From the NCBI GenBank assembly GCA_028281285.1, contig JANQKF010000019.1, positions 1-64,000 on the forward strand: a stretch of 64,000 bases of DNA, written 5' to 3'. The notes beneath the pieces are model-generated. The model did not search any database. It was not told the DNA's origin and worked only from the letters and a program-made list of their open reading frames with translations. A program made the position numbers and the translations under genes. Source of the stretch: Cyclobacteriaceae bacterium. Lineage in GTDB: Bacteria; Bacteroidota; Bacteroidia; Cytophagales; Cyclobacteriaceae. Positions within the stretch are counted from its first letter, which is position 1. Every line of letters starts with the position of its first letter. This document shows, one piece after another, positions 55,512-64,000 of the stretch.

Positions 55512-58154
55512 CTATTCCACTCTGAGGTTGTCGATAGGGTTTCGAGTAGCTGCTTTCAATGATTGATAGCCCACGGTCATCCAGGCGATTATCAAAGTTC
55601 CTAATGCACCGGCAATGAAAAACACCGGACTCAGTTTTATGGCATAGGCAAAGCCACTTAGCCAGTCACTTGCAAAATAGTAAGCTACCGGTACTGCCAA
55701 TAATGCTGAAATGAAAACCAAGACGGTGAATTTTTGAAATAGTAACCTCAAAAGCTTAATGGTAGATGCTCCAAGGACTTTGCGAATTCCAATTTCTTTT
55801 TTGCGTTGCTCTGTCACATAGGCGGCCAACCCAAACAAACCTAAGCTTGCCACTAAGATGGCCAATACCGTGAGTACCGAAAATATGGTTTTGATTCTAT
55901 TCTCATTATCAAATGAACGCGCAAACATCTCATCTAAAAAATCAAATTCAAACGGCAATCCTCCACTCATCTCGGACCATAGTTCTTCGGAAATTTCTAA
56001 AACTTCTTTCGTAGCAGCTGCCTTAAACTTCACGCTCATACCACCTATATCCGGACGTAACATCAGGATTTGAGGAAGAATGTCAGTTCTCATTGACTGA
56101 TAGTGAAAGTCCTTCATTACTCCGATAATTGTAAAAACTGACACGGCCTGTTGTGCATTTAATGCCATTGGCTTGATTTTCTTACCTATCGGGTCGTCAT
56201 AACCAAATCTTCGTGCAGCCGTCTCATTGACTACAACTCCCATTGAATCGGTTGGAAACTCTCTGTCAAAGAACCGGCCTTCTGTGATTTGCAGCCCCAA
56301 CGTTTTGGCATAATCATAATCAACATTCCAGTATTGGATGGATACCGCTTCATCTGAAGTGGTCGCATCTTCCCTGACAAAGGGAGTATCGTTGAAAATG
56401 TTAGCGGCAGGGATATAACTGGATACGGAAACACTCTCTATGTTTGGGTTTCTCAGCAACTCATTCTTGAAACTCATCATATTCTGACCCAAGAGACCGG
56501 CATTATTGACAATCAGTACCTGGTCTTTGTTAAATCCAAGCTCCTTATTTTGTAGATAACTGAGTTGACTATAGACGATAATTGAACCAATAATCAGGAA
56601 AATAGAAGCGGTAAATTGAATCACTACAAGAATGCTTCTGATCCAGGAGGCTTTTTTACCTTGTGTAACTTCTCCTTTCAACACTTTAACAGGACGGTAG
56701 GAAGACAAGACAAAAGCAGGATAAATGCCTGCCAAAATACCCACTGCAAGGCAACTCACTACCAAATAAGGCCATAAGCCGGAAGCACCAAATAAAGGAT
56801 CGACCAGGCTCTTGTTGGTGATTTGATTAAAATACGGCAATGCAACATAGGTAAGTATTATACCCAGAATAAAAGCCAACAAGCTGTTCAAAATCGCTTC
56901 CGTCAGGAACTGATTCACTAATTGTTTTCTCAATGAACCCAACACTTTTCTTACTCCTACTTCCTTGGCACGGATTGAAGCTCGTGCTGTGGCCATATTC
57001 ATAAAGTTGATACAAGCTATCAGTAAAATGAAGAACCCAATTATGCTGAACAGGTACACATATTGTACTGAACCATTCGCCTCCAGTTCAAAGTCTTTGT
57101 TGGAATGAAGGTGAATATCATGAAGCGGAATCAATGAGTAATCAATGATATTTCCTGAAGCTAAAGCCGTTTCAAGAGAGACACCAACCGCTTGTTGCAC
57201 CTGCTCCGCAAAATACTTTTTGACAAGGCCTTCAAATTGGGATTCAAAGGCTTCTTCAGTCGTGTTCGGGTTCAGTCGAATATAAGTGACAAAGTTGTTG
57301 CTCAACCAAAACTGCTGGTTGTGGTCTCCACGATCCAGCATGGTACGAAACATCTGGAAATGAAAGTGAGTATTTGATCGGATGTCTTCGACTATACCGG
57401 TGATTTTCAAATCCTGATCCTGACCTTCAATTCGGATTATTTGGCCCATAGGATCTTCTTCTCCAAATAATTTTTCTGCAGTACTTCGATTGATGACTAC
57501 GGTATTCGGCTCATCAAGAAGATGTTCTCGATTACCCCTGAGTAGCTCAATAGAAAATATGTCGAATATTGAATTGTCAGCGTAGGTGATATTCTCCTGT
57601 CGGAAAAACTGGTTATTCACAGAGATCAACGAGCTGAAATTTCCTCTGACCCTACCCGATTGCTCTACCTCAGGGTAGTCTTGCTTCAATGCTGCAGCCA
57701 TTGGACTTGGCGTGGCAATCATATCGAATATGTTGTCAGCAAATTTTAAATAACTCTGTACTCGATAGATTTGATCTGAGTTCTCGAAATGACGATCGTA
57801 GCTCAGTTCGTCTTTCACAAAAATAGCGATGAGCAAACAGGCTGTGATACTGATAGCAAGGCCCCCAAGATTGAGGAAAGTGTAGAATTTGTGGCGCATC
57901 ATACTGCGATAAGCCACCTTTAAGTTGTTTTTGACCATAGCAAAATAAATTGAGTTTCTGCTAAACCAATTATCACGTAACAGCGAGAGACGAAACAGGA
58001 GGATGACATCTACAAAAAACTTTCGATTGGCGTATTTTTCTCCTTTATCCTCCAGATTTAAGGCATAATATTCCTCCAGGTCACCTTTGATATCCTCTTG
58101 AAAATCTGGGTGACAGTAAAAACTAAATAACCTTTCTCCGAAGCGTTTCAGCAT
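55512..58154 (-). CDS. orphan MacB/FtsX-type permease with prefix domain
   Basis: An 880-residue permease. The prefix (about residues 1-70, including HPDFQEDIKGDLEEYY) precedes the core, which starts at Met73 (MVKNNLKVAYRSMMRHK). The core has the family periplasmic domain and FtsX blocks (ATARASIRAKEVGVRKVLGS and KKEIGIRKVLGAST). The start overlaps the PadR stop by 7 bases (ATGCTGA). It is in one apparent operon with the PadR regulator and the LytTR protein. The prefix probably links the permease to a partner or regulator, which is an inference. Confidence 0.9.
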   Translation of the reverse strand: MLKRFGERLFSFYCHPDFQEDIKGDLEEYYALNLEDKGEKYANRKFFVDVILLFRLSLLRDNWFSRNSIYFAMVKNNLKVAYRSMMRHKFYTFLNLGGLAISITACLLIAIFVKDELSYDRHFENSDQIYRVQSYLKFADNIFDMIATPSPMAAALKQDYPEVEQSGRVRGNFSSLISVNNQFFRQENITYADNSIFDIFSIELLRGNREHLLDEPNTVVINRSTAEKLFGEEDPMGQIIRIEGQDQDLKITGIVEDIRSNTHFHFQMFRTMLDRGDHNQQFWLSNNFVTYIRLNPNTTEEAFESQFEGLVKKYFAEQVQQAVGVSLETALASGNIIDYSLIPLHDIHLHSNKDFELEANGSVQYVYLFSIIGFFILLIACINFMNMATARASIRAKEVGVRKVLGSLRKQLVNQFLTEAILNSLLAFILGIILTYVALPYFNQITNKSLVDPLFGASGLWPYLVVSCLAVGILAGIYPAFVLSSYRPVKVLKGEVTQGKKASWIRSILVVIQFTASIFLIIGSIIVYSQLSYLQNKELGFNKDQVLIVNNAGLLGQNMMSFKNELLRNPNIESVSVSSYIPAANIFNDTPFVREDATTSDEAVSIQYWNVDYDYAKTLGLQITEGRFFDREFPTDSMGVVVNETAARRFGYDDPIGKKIKPMALNAQQAVSVFTIIGVMKDFHYQSMRTDILPQILMLRPDIGGMSVKFKAAATKEVLEISEELWSEMSGGLPFEFDFLDEMFARSFDNENRIKTIFSVLTVLAILVASLGLFGLAAYVTEQRKKEIGIRKVLGASTIKLLRLLFQKFTVLVFISALLAVPVAYYFASDWLSGFAYAIKLSPVFFIAGALGTLIIAWMTVGYQSLKAATRNPIDNLRVE
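57939..57955 (-). promoter_or_regulatory. internal ACTCAA(T)-N10-ATG motif
   Basis: ACTCAAT at 57949-57955 (one base off ACTCAAA) lies 10 bases before the codon for Met73, the first residue of the core permease. Confidence 0.4.
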
Positions 58155-58486
58155 AGTTTGAACTCAAAGGCGACATCCGGAATCTGATTCCAGAGGTCTA
58201 ATCTCGTTTGCATGTTATAGTCGAGAGCCTTTTTGCCCAAAGCTGTGATTTTGAAGTATCTCTTTCTTTTTCCTCCTCGCATTTTGGTCGACTCTCCGAA
58301 TTCCGAATCTAAGAAACCTTTCGATTCCATCCTTCGCAAAGCCGATTGCAAAGCACCAACACTTACTTTTCTTTTCTGGCGCTTTTCAATTTCTTCTTTA
58401 ATGGAAACACCATAGGCATTGCCATAAAGAACACCAACCGTCAGGAGCACGATTTCTTCAAACTCACCAAGCTGGTACTTTTTCAT
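58148..58486 (-). CDS. PadR-family transcriptional regulator
   Basis: A 112-residue winged-helix protein with the PadR opening KYQLGEFEEIVLLTVGVLYG and the basic wing MRGGKRKRYFKIT. It overlaps the permease start by 7 bases, so translation is coupled. Two near-identical 18-bp direct repeats lie 15 and 57 bp upstream of its ATG and are candidate autoregulatory sites. Confidence 0.92.
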   Translation of the reverse strand: MKKYQLGEFEEIVLLTVGVLYGNAYGVSIKEEIEKRQKRKVSVGALQSALRRMESKGFLDSEFGESTKMRGGKRKRYFKITALGKKALDYNMQTRLDLWNQIPDVAFEFKLC

Positions 58487-58501
58487 TCACAATTGATTTA
58501 A

Positions 58502-58561
58502 TTCCTAAAAGTAGTTTTTTAAAACGGGAGAAAAAAATAAAAGTTCCTAAATGTAGTTTTT
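58502..58561 (-). promoter_or_regulatory. pair of 18-bp direct repeats upstream of padR-like gene
   Basis: TTCCTAAAAGTAGTTTTT (58502-58519) and TTCCTAAATGTAGTTTTT (58544-58561) differ at one base and are spaced 42 bp start to start, close to four helical turns. The downstream copy includes TACTTTTA on the coding strand, near the TAnnTTTG-like -7 region of Bacteroidota promoters. They may form a promoter with operator. Confidence 0.55.
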
Positions 58562-58608
58562 ATCATTAAAAAACGAGCTCCAGCCATGCCAGAGCCCGTT
58601 TCTGCCCA

Positions 58609-61218
58609 TTAGTCTTGGCGCAAATTTCGAATCGGATTGATCAGAGCCGCCCTTACCGATTGATAACCGACTGTAATCCAGGCTACAAGCAATGTGCTTC
58701 CCAAGGCCAGGGTAAATATTAAAGGCCCTAAGTCGGTGCGATACGCAAAACCAGATAGCCATTCACTCATCAAATAGTAAGACAAAGGCAAGGCGATGAT
58801 ATTCGCAACAAGAACAAGCGCCAGAAACTTTGTTGTTATCATACCCGAAACCCCAGTCACCGAGGCACCTAAAACCTTCCGAACAGCGATTTCTTTCAAC
58901 CTGTCTTTAATGGTCATATTGGCTATGGCAAACATTCCCATAAACGCAATGAATACCGCCAGAAAGGTCAAGTAGAGAAGAATGTTAGAGAGTTTCTCTT
59001 CCTGAACGTGCAATGAAGCATAGGTTTCATCCAGAAAATAATATTCGAACGGGGCACCATTGGATGCGACATTCCAAGCCTCTTCAATTTGAGTCAATGT
59101 CTGACCAATATTCGTGCTATTCAGTTTGATATAGCTGTAATCCTTCGTGTTGGTTCGGTATACAAATGCAAATGGCTTAATCTCCGACTTGAAATCAGTA
59201 AAGTGAAAGTCCTCAATAACTCCTAAGACCGTTCCGTTAATGATAGAGTCGCCATTGCTAAACATCGGAACCGGTTTTCCGACATCTTCCATGGTAAGCC
59301 CAAGATCAGAAAGTGCTTTCTTGTTGACAATCAAGTTTCCTCCCTGTGCATCCGTAGGCCTTTCCTTGTCAAAATTTCTTCCCTCAAGTAGTTCGAAGCC
59401 CATGGCATCAATAAAATCAGGGTCGGTTACGACATAGTTCATAAGCACTCCATTAGGGGTACCTACTGTCATGGTCCAGTTCAGACCTCCAATAATTCCA
59501 TCCGCTACAGAGGCACGACTTATCGCTGGTATTCTCTCCAGCTCAGCCTTGAAGGTCTCCTGGTTCGAAATTCTCCTGGAGTTTTCTATGATTAACACCT
59601 GTTCGCTTTCAAAACCCAGATCAGAATTCTGAACATACTTCAGTTGTTCAAAGACCACCAAGGTTCCTACAATCATGATCGTGGAAATCGAGAATTGAAT
59701 TACCAGCAATGTCTTACGAAGCCCTTTAGCAGATCTACCCGACTTGCTCACGATCCCCTTAACAGCACTTGCTACTTTAAAAGAGGACATGTGAAGTGCC
59801 GGGTACAAACCGGCAAGAATCCCGAAAACAACACCCGTCAAGCCGATCAACAAGAAGACTTGAAGGTTTTCAACTTGGAGCATGCTGACATTTCGGCCAA
59901 GAACATCACCCATATTGCGGAACAAAGCTTCCGCAAATACCCCTCCAATGACTATCGCAAAAATTATTGTTAGTAAGGCTTCGATCAGGAATTGGGAAAT
60001 CAATGACTTCTTATGGGCTCCAAATACTTTCCTTACTCCGATTTCTTTGAGTCGTTTCAAGGAATCAGCAATCGTAAGGTTGAGATAATTGATGCAGGAA
60101 ATCAACAAAACAAATACCCCAAGCGCCCCGAAAATATAAATGTTGTCCATGTTCCCATTCACACTCAATTCCCATTTCAAATTGGACTTTAAGTGAATGT
60201 CTGTAATCGCTTGTGTATATATAGGAGCATATCGTTCCTGGTCGGGTCTTGCTGACTCATAAAAGCCGAGCAGCTTTCCTCCCAAAGCACGCATATCAGT
60301 GTCCTGGTTAACCTTGACGTAAGTATAGTAATTCCACCATCCCCAATTATTGTCAATGTTATTGAAGTTAAGACGGGTGAGAAAATCGAAGGTGAAATGT
60401 GAAAACTCGGAAACGTCTTCAACTACCGCAGAGATGCGCTTGACTTGATTGTTGCTTCCATAAATAGTAAGTGTTTCGCCTAATACATTTTCACGTCCAA
60501 AATATTTTAAAGCCATACTTCGCGTAAGCACCATTTTATCCGGTGCATCCAATGCCGTTTTAGGCTCCCCATGAATGAATGGGAAACTAAAGACATCAAA
60601 GAAGCTGGAATCTGTTTGGATAAGTTCTTCTTCGAAATATTGTTGATCTTCATTCGCACCTATCAGGAATTTTCTTCCCCACTTAGGAAATACCCTTGTG
60701 GAAGAAGCAATCTCCGGTAGTTCACGCTGAAGGGCAATGGCTAAAGCCGGTGGTGTAGTGGCATCTGGTAGAATCCCTCCATCGGATTCGAACAGATCGA
60801 TCACCACTCGGTGAATACGATCCGAATCGTTATGGAATTTATCATAGCTAAGTTCCCCTTTGATATAAATGAAAATAAAGATAAAACATGCCATGCCTAC
60901 TCCGAGGCTCAGCAGATTCATCAGAGTATTCGTTCGATGTTTTTGCATGTTTCTCCATGCATACTTGAAATAGCTCTTGTACATGATGTTGAAATTTGAG
61001 TCTTGAATTTTCCTTTTTAGTGCGAATGGCCTGAGAAAGTGTAGTACATGAAACCAATAACTAATTCCCGCACGCCATTCACTTTTTGTTTTTCTTTCCA
61101 GCAAATAATATTCAAAGAGATCCCCTTTGACCTCTTCGAGAAGTTCTTCCCTGCAAAACCAACGGAGAAAACGATCCGCAGCTTTTGGCGGTTGATATGT
61201 ACTTGACGAATCCTTCAC
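58609..61218 (-). CDS. orphan MacB/FtsX-type permease with prefix domain
   Basis: An 869-residue permease. The prefix at about residues 1-70 (QPPKAADRFLRWFCREELLEEVKGD) leads to the core start Met79 (MYKSYFKYAWRN). Two FtsX blocks follow (IADSLKRLKEIGVRKVFGA and LKEIAVRKVLGASV). The start is GTG overlapping the stop of the upstream permease (GTGA). Its first 120 residues are nearly identical to that neighbour, while the rest is more diverged, suggesting tandem duplication with uneven divergence or gene conversion. Confidence 0.9.
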   Translation of the reverse strand: MKDSSSTYQPPKAADRFLRWFCREELLEEVKGDLFEYYLLERKTKSEWRAGISYWFHVLHFLRPFALKRKIQDSNFNIMYKSYFKYAWRNMQKHRTNTLMNLLSLGVGMACFIFIFIYIKGELSYDKFHNDSDRIHRVVIDLFESDGGILPDATTPPALAIALQRELPEIASSTRVFPKWGRKFLIGANEDQQYFEEELIQTDSSFFDVFSFPFIHGEPKTALDAPDKMVLTRSMALKYFGRENVLGETLTIYGSNNQVKRISAVVEDVSEFSHFTFDFLTRLNFNNIDNNWGWWNYYTYVKVNQDTDMRALGGKLLGFYESARPDQERYAPIYTQAITDIHLKSNLKWELSVNGNMDNIYIFGALGVFVLLISCINYLNLTIADSLKRLKEIGVRKVFGAHKKSLISQFLIEALLTIIFAIVIGGVFAEALFRNMGDVLGRNVSMLQVENLQVFLLIGLTGVVFGILAGLYPALHMSSFKVASAVKGIVSKSGRSAKGLRKTLLVIQFSISTIMIVGTLVVFEQLKYVQNSDLGFESEQVLIIENSRRISNQETFKAELERIPAISRASVADGIIGGLNWTMTVGTPNGVLMNYVVTDPDFIDAMGFELLEGRNFDKERPTDAQGGNLIVNKKALSDLGLTMEDVGKPVPMFSNGDSIINGTVLGVIEDFHFTDFKSEIKPFAFVYRTNTKDYSYIKLNSTNIGQTLTQIEEAWNVASNGAPFEYYFLDETYASLHVQEEKLSNILLYLTFLAVFIAFMGMFAIANMTIKDRLKEIAVRKVLGASVTGVSGMITTKFLALVLVANIIALPLSYYLMSEWLSGFAYRTDLGPLIFTLALGSTLLVAWITVGYQSVRAALINPIRNLRQD
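60985..61001 (-). promoter_or_regulatory. internal ACTCAAA-N10-ATG motif
   Basis: ACTCAAA at 60995-61001 lies 10 bases before the ATG of Met79. In frame the motif is part of QDSNFNIM. Confidence 0.45.
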
Positions 61219-63833
61219 CCTCCCGTTCTGAGTCCATGAATCGGATTCTTTCGACCAGCATTTGAGGCCCTAAGTCCTGCGGTTAGAATCACCGACAAAA
61301 GGCCAATTCCAAACACTATCAATACAGTGGATAGGTCGATCGAAGTACGATAAGCGAATCCCTCAAGCCAACGAGTCATAACTCTGTAGGCTATTGGTAT
61401 TCCGATTATATTGGCTACGATCACCAGAAGTACAAATCTCTTGGTAAGAGAGAAGGAAATATGCGATAGGGAAGCTCCCAAAACCTTTCGAATGGAAATT
61501 TCTTTCTTCCTGTTCTGAATTGTAATGTTAGAGATGGCAAGCATGCCCATCATAGCCACAAAAATTGCTAACACAGTGACATAAAGAAGTACCTGTTTCA
61601 GCTTTTGTTCTTCAATGTGAAGTGTTTGAAATGTCTGATCGAGAAAAGCATAGTCCATTGAAGTACCATTCGAGAACTCCTTCCACTTAGATTCGATTTT
61701 TTCAAGAGACTCTGAAAGACCGTCCGTGGCGAGTTTCACGCTGAGAAAATTGACACCATCATCGTTATAGAAAAGTGCCATTGGTTTTATTTCGTTTTTA
61801 AAACTCCTAAAATGAAAGTCTTTGACCACTCCTAGTACTGTGCCATAGACAATCGAGTCTCCTTTTTGCTTATCCAAAGGTAAAAGCCGGCCTACATCAC
61901 CCAGCTCTAGCCCAAGGCTTTCCAACCCTTGTTCATTCACAATCATTTGGAGTCCCTGCTTATCTACTTCCAAAGCACTATTAAAATTTCGGCCTGATAT
62001 CAGTTCCAAACCGAGAGTTTCAATAAATTCAGGGTCCGTATTCACAAAATTCATAACAAAAGAATTAGGATAACCCAAACTTGTAGTCGAATAGAAATCA
62101 CCAATCATACCATTGGAGCTGGTCACCGATTCGACAGCTGGAATATTGAGAAGTTGTGATTTGAAAAGATCAAGATTATTGACTGAGCTTATGTTCTCTA
62201 TCACCAAGACTTGATTGACATCGAGGCCGAGGTTTTGATCTTGGATGAAGTTGAGCTGCCTTTGAACCACTAATACTCCCAGAATCATGAATGATGAGAT
62301 AGTGAACTGAATAATCAACAATCCCCTTTGAAGGCGATATTTCTTCTTTCCTGTACTTCCAAATATGCCTCGAACGGCATTTGATACTTTATGAGATGAA
62401 AGAAACAATGCCTGATAAAGTCCCAGAAACAGTCCGAAAGCCAAAACACCTAACGATAAGGTCAATAAAATGGAGAGATTGTCTGCATCGAGCAAGGATA
62501 TTTTACTTCCAAGTAGCTCATCAAAATTCAGGAAGAGCAATTCCGAAAATAATACTGCGAGTATCAACGAAACGATCAGTATGAGGAAAGACTCTACCAA
62601 AAACTGGCGTATCAAAAGTCTTTTATTTGCCCCGTAGACCTTGCGAACACCAACTTCCTTTAATCTTTTGAATGAATGGGCTATTGATAGGTTCAGGTAG
62701 TTAAGACATGATACTATTAATAGGAATACTCCCAGTGCCGAGAAAATGTAAACATTGGACATATTTCCGTTCGCCCCAAGCTCAAACTTCAAATTAGACC
62801 GAAGATGAATTGTGGTTATAGGCTGTGTGTATATGATGTTATTCTTATCATTCGGATTGGTCACCTTCGTTTCATAATAAGGCTGAAGTTTGTTCTCAAA
62901 TTCATTCGAATTCGATTCCGGACTCAATCGTATATAGGTGTAGAAGTTGAACCATCCCCAATTTTTATTGATCCAATAAAAGGTCAGGGGGGTTAGGAAA
63001 TCGAAATCGAAATGTGAGTTGTCAGGTATATCTTCTAAAACAGCACTGACCAAATGGGGCTTATTATCGAATGAGTAAACTGTCAACGTTTCGCCTACCA
63101 CATCCACTTTGGAAAAATACTTCAGCGCCATGCTTTTGGTAATTACAATTTTATCTGGCGCGTTTAAGGCTTCATCCAAATTTCCATGCAAGACAGGGAA
63201 GTCGAAAACATCAAAAAAAGTAGAATCGACTCTGATCAGTCCTTTCTCATAAAAGCGCTGTTGATCACTAGTGCCAATTAAAAATTTACTGCCCCAAGCC
63301 GGGAACAATCGGGTCGAAGCCTCTACTTCCGGAAAATCCTTCTCTAGTGCCAATGACAAGGCAGGTGGAGTAGTAGCATCTGGGATTCTGACTCCTTGGT
63401 CATCCACGAAGTCAATCACCACACGCTGAATTGAGTCTGCTTCACGATGGAATTTGTCATAACTTAACTCCTTGTTGATATAAATGGAAATGAATATGAA
63501 ACAAGCTATACCAACACTTAGGCTTAGCAAATTCATTAGCGTATTCATCCGATGTTTTTGCATGTTTCTCCATGCAAACTTGAAATAGCTCTTGTACATG
63601 ATGTTGAAATTTGAGTCTTGAGTTTTCCTTTTTAATGCGAATGGTCTGAGAAAATGAAGTACATGAAACCAATAGCTGACTCCAGCTCGCCATTCACTCT
63701 TTGTTTTTCTTTCCAGCAAATAATTTTCCAGAAGGTCCCCTTTAACCTCTTCGAGAAGTTCTTCCCTGCAAAACCAACCGAGAAAACGGTTGGCCCATTT
63801 TGGTGGTTGATATTCTTTAGTTCGTCTCTCCAA
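61215..63833 (-). CDS. orphan MacB/FtsX-type permease with prefix domain
   Basis: An 872-residue permease closely related to its downstream neighbour, starting with TTG (MERRTKEYQPPKWANRFLG). The prefix domain, core start at Met79 (MYKSYFKFAWRNM), periplasmic domain and FtsX blocks (HSFKRLKEVGVRKVYGA and KEISIRKVLGASL) are intact. The 5' end overlaps a PadR gene by 17 bases. Together with the neighbour this is a PadR-permease-permease operon, mirroring 29814-35415 on the other strand. Confidence 0.9.
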   Translation of the reverse strand: MERRTKEYQPPKWANRFLGWFCREELLEEVKGDLLENYLLERKTKSEWRAGVSYWFHVLHFLRPFALKRKTQDSNFNIMYKSYFKFAWRNMQKHRMNTLMNLLSLSVGIACFIFISIYINKELSYDKFHREADSIQRVVIDFVDDQGVRIPDATTPPALSLALEKDFPEVEASTRLFPAWGSKFLIGTSDQQRFYEKGLIRVDSTFFDVFDFPVLHGNLDEALNAPDKIVITKSMALKYFSKVDVVGETLTVYSFDNKPHLVSAVLEDIPDNSHFDFDFLTPLTFYWINKNWGWFNFYTYIRLSPESNSNEFENKLQPYYETKVTNPNDKNNIIYTQPITTIHLRSNLKFELGANGNMSNVYIFSALGVFLLIVSCLNYLNLSIAHSFKRLKEVGVRKVYGANKRLLIRQFLVESFLILIVSLILAVLFSELLFLNFDELLGSKISLLDADNLSILLTLSLGVLAFGLFLGLYQALFLSSHKVSNAVRGIFGSTGKKKYRLQRGLLIIQFTISSFMILGVLVVQRQLNFIQDQNLGLDVNQVLVIENISSVNNLDLFKSQLLNIPAVESVTSSNGMIGDFYSTTSLGYPNSFVMNFVNTDPEFIETLGLELISGRNFNSALEVDKQGLQMIVNEQGLESLGLELGDVGRLLPLDKQKGDSIVYGTVLGVVKDFHFRSFKNEIKPMALFYNDDGVNFLSVKLATDGLSESLEKIESKWKEFSNGTSMDYAFLDQTFQTLHIEEQKLKQVLLYVTVLAIFVAMMGMLAISNITIQNRKKEISIRKVLGASLSHISFSLTKRFVLLVIVANIIGIPIAYRVMTRWLEGFAYRTSIDLSTVLIVFGIGLLSVILTAGLRASNAGRKNPIHGLRTGG
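63600..63616 (-). promoter_or_regulatory. internal ACTCAAA-N10-ATG motif
   Basis: ACTCAAA at 63610-63616 lies 10 bases before the core Met79. The surrounding 40 bases match the copy in the adjacent paralogue. Confidence 0.45.
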
Positions 63834-64000
63834 AGTTTAATCCCTTTAGCGCCAGGTCTGAGATTTGATTGAATAATGAGTTTCTGAGTTCATGGTTCTT
63901 TTCCATGGCTCGCTTTCCTGAGGCAGTAATTTGAAAAAGTCGCTTCCTTCTCCCACCCCGCTCGTGAGTGGCATCAGCTAGCTCTGATTTTACAAACCCT
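63817..64000 (-). CDS. PadR-family regulator, C-terminal part (truncated by window)
   Basis: The last ~60 residues of a PadR protein, running off the window end. The fragment begins GFVKSELADATHERGG, with the wing RRKRLFQITASGKRAMEKN, and ends in GETN followed by TAA. Its stop overlaps the permease start by 17 bases. It gives the third PadR-orphan permease pairing in the window. Confidence 0.85.
   Translation of the reverse strand, partial: GFVKSELADATHERGGRRKRLFQITASGKRAMEKNHELRNSLFNQISDLALKGLNFGETN

Noticed and set aside
29814-64000. ABC ATPase genes for the seven permeases
   Set aside because: Walker A and signature motifs were found only in uvrA (7647-10460), a DNA-repair ATPase, so no partner ATPase is claimed.

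Overview
The window reads as chromosome of a gliding-type Bacteroidota bacterium, most likely order Cytophagales. Evidence: three gliding-motility genes (gldB, gldE, gldD), the mutY-ssb-gldE-gldD order, a DUF4783 gene next to nadC, DUF5916 and DUF6029-type outer-membrane proteins, Omp28-like lipoproteins, GTG/TTG starts and few Shine-Dalgarno sites. No tRNA, rRNA, CRISPR array, transposase or phage gene was recognised.

Region 1 (1-30 kb) is mostly housekeeping: gpmI, DUF4783-nadC-small ORF-YcxB-like, an EamA transporter, a TPR-CHAT protein, uvrA, an ECF sigma factor with a short partner, nth-asnB-glycosyltransferase, gldB, an outer-membrane barrel, rng with a 29-residue basic protein, a TPR protein and HU, mutY-ssb-gldE-gldD, recG, a DUF5916 protein and a metallo-hydrolase. 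At 15251-15806 a ~480-bp hairpin-rich segment flanked by 38-bp direct repeats separates the glycosyltransferase and gldB. Each gene keeps its own copy of what looks like a formerly shared, overlapping 3' end.

Region 2 (29.8-44.7 kb) starts with a PadR regulator and two orphan MacB/FtsX-type permeases. On the opposite strand follow a LytTR response regulator, a degenerate LytS-like pseudokinase, an intact LytS-like kinase, three secreted proteins sharing a head domain (two of them with 33-residue repeats) and another permease.

Region 3 (44.8-51.9 kb) encodes envelope thiol-redox and lipoprotein genes: a DUF6029-type barrel, a TlpA-type thioredoxin, three tandem Omp28-like lipoproteins (the third without the WCGWC site), a lipoprotein and a Ycf48-like protein.

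Region 4 (51.9-64 kb) is an array of four more orphan permeases with PadR and membrane-anchored LytTR regulators. The window holds seven permeases of this family but no matching ATPase.

Two patterns tie regions 2 and 4 together. The motif ACTCAAA lies exactly 10 nt before the start codon of one permease and two repeat proteins. The same motif and spacing (one copy with a single mismatch) recurs inside four prefix-fused permeases, just before the Met where the core permease begins. PadR and LytTR regulators also sit repeatedly beside the permeases. A regulated envelope-permease system is an inference from this.
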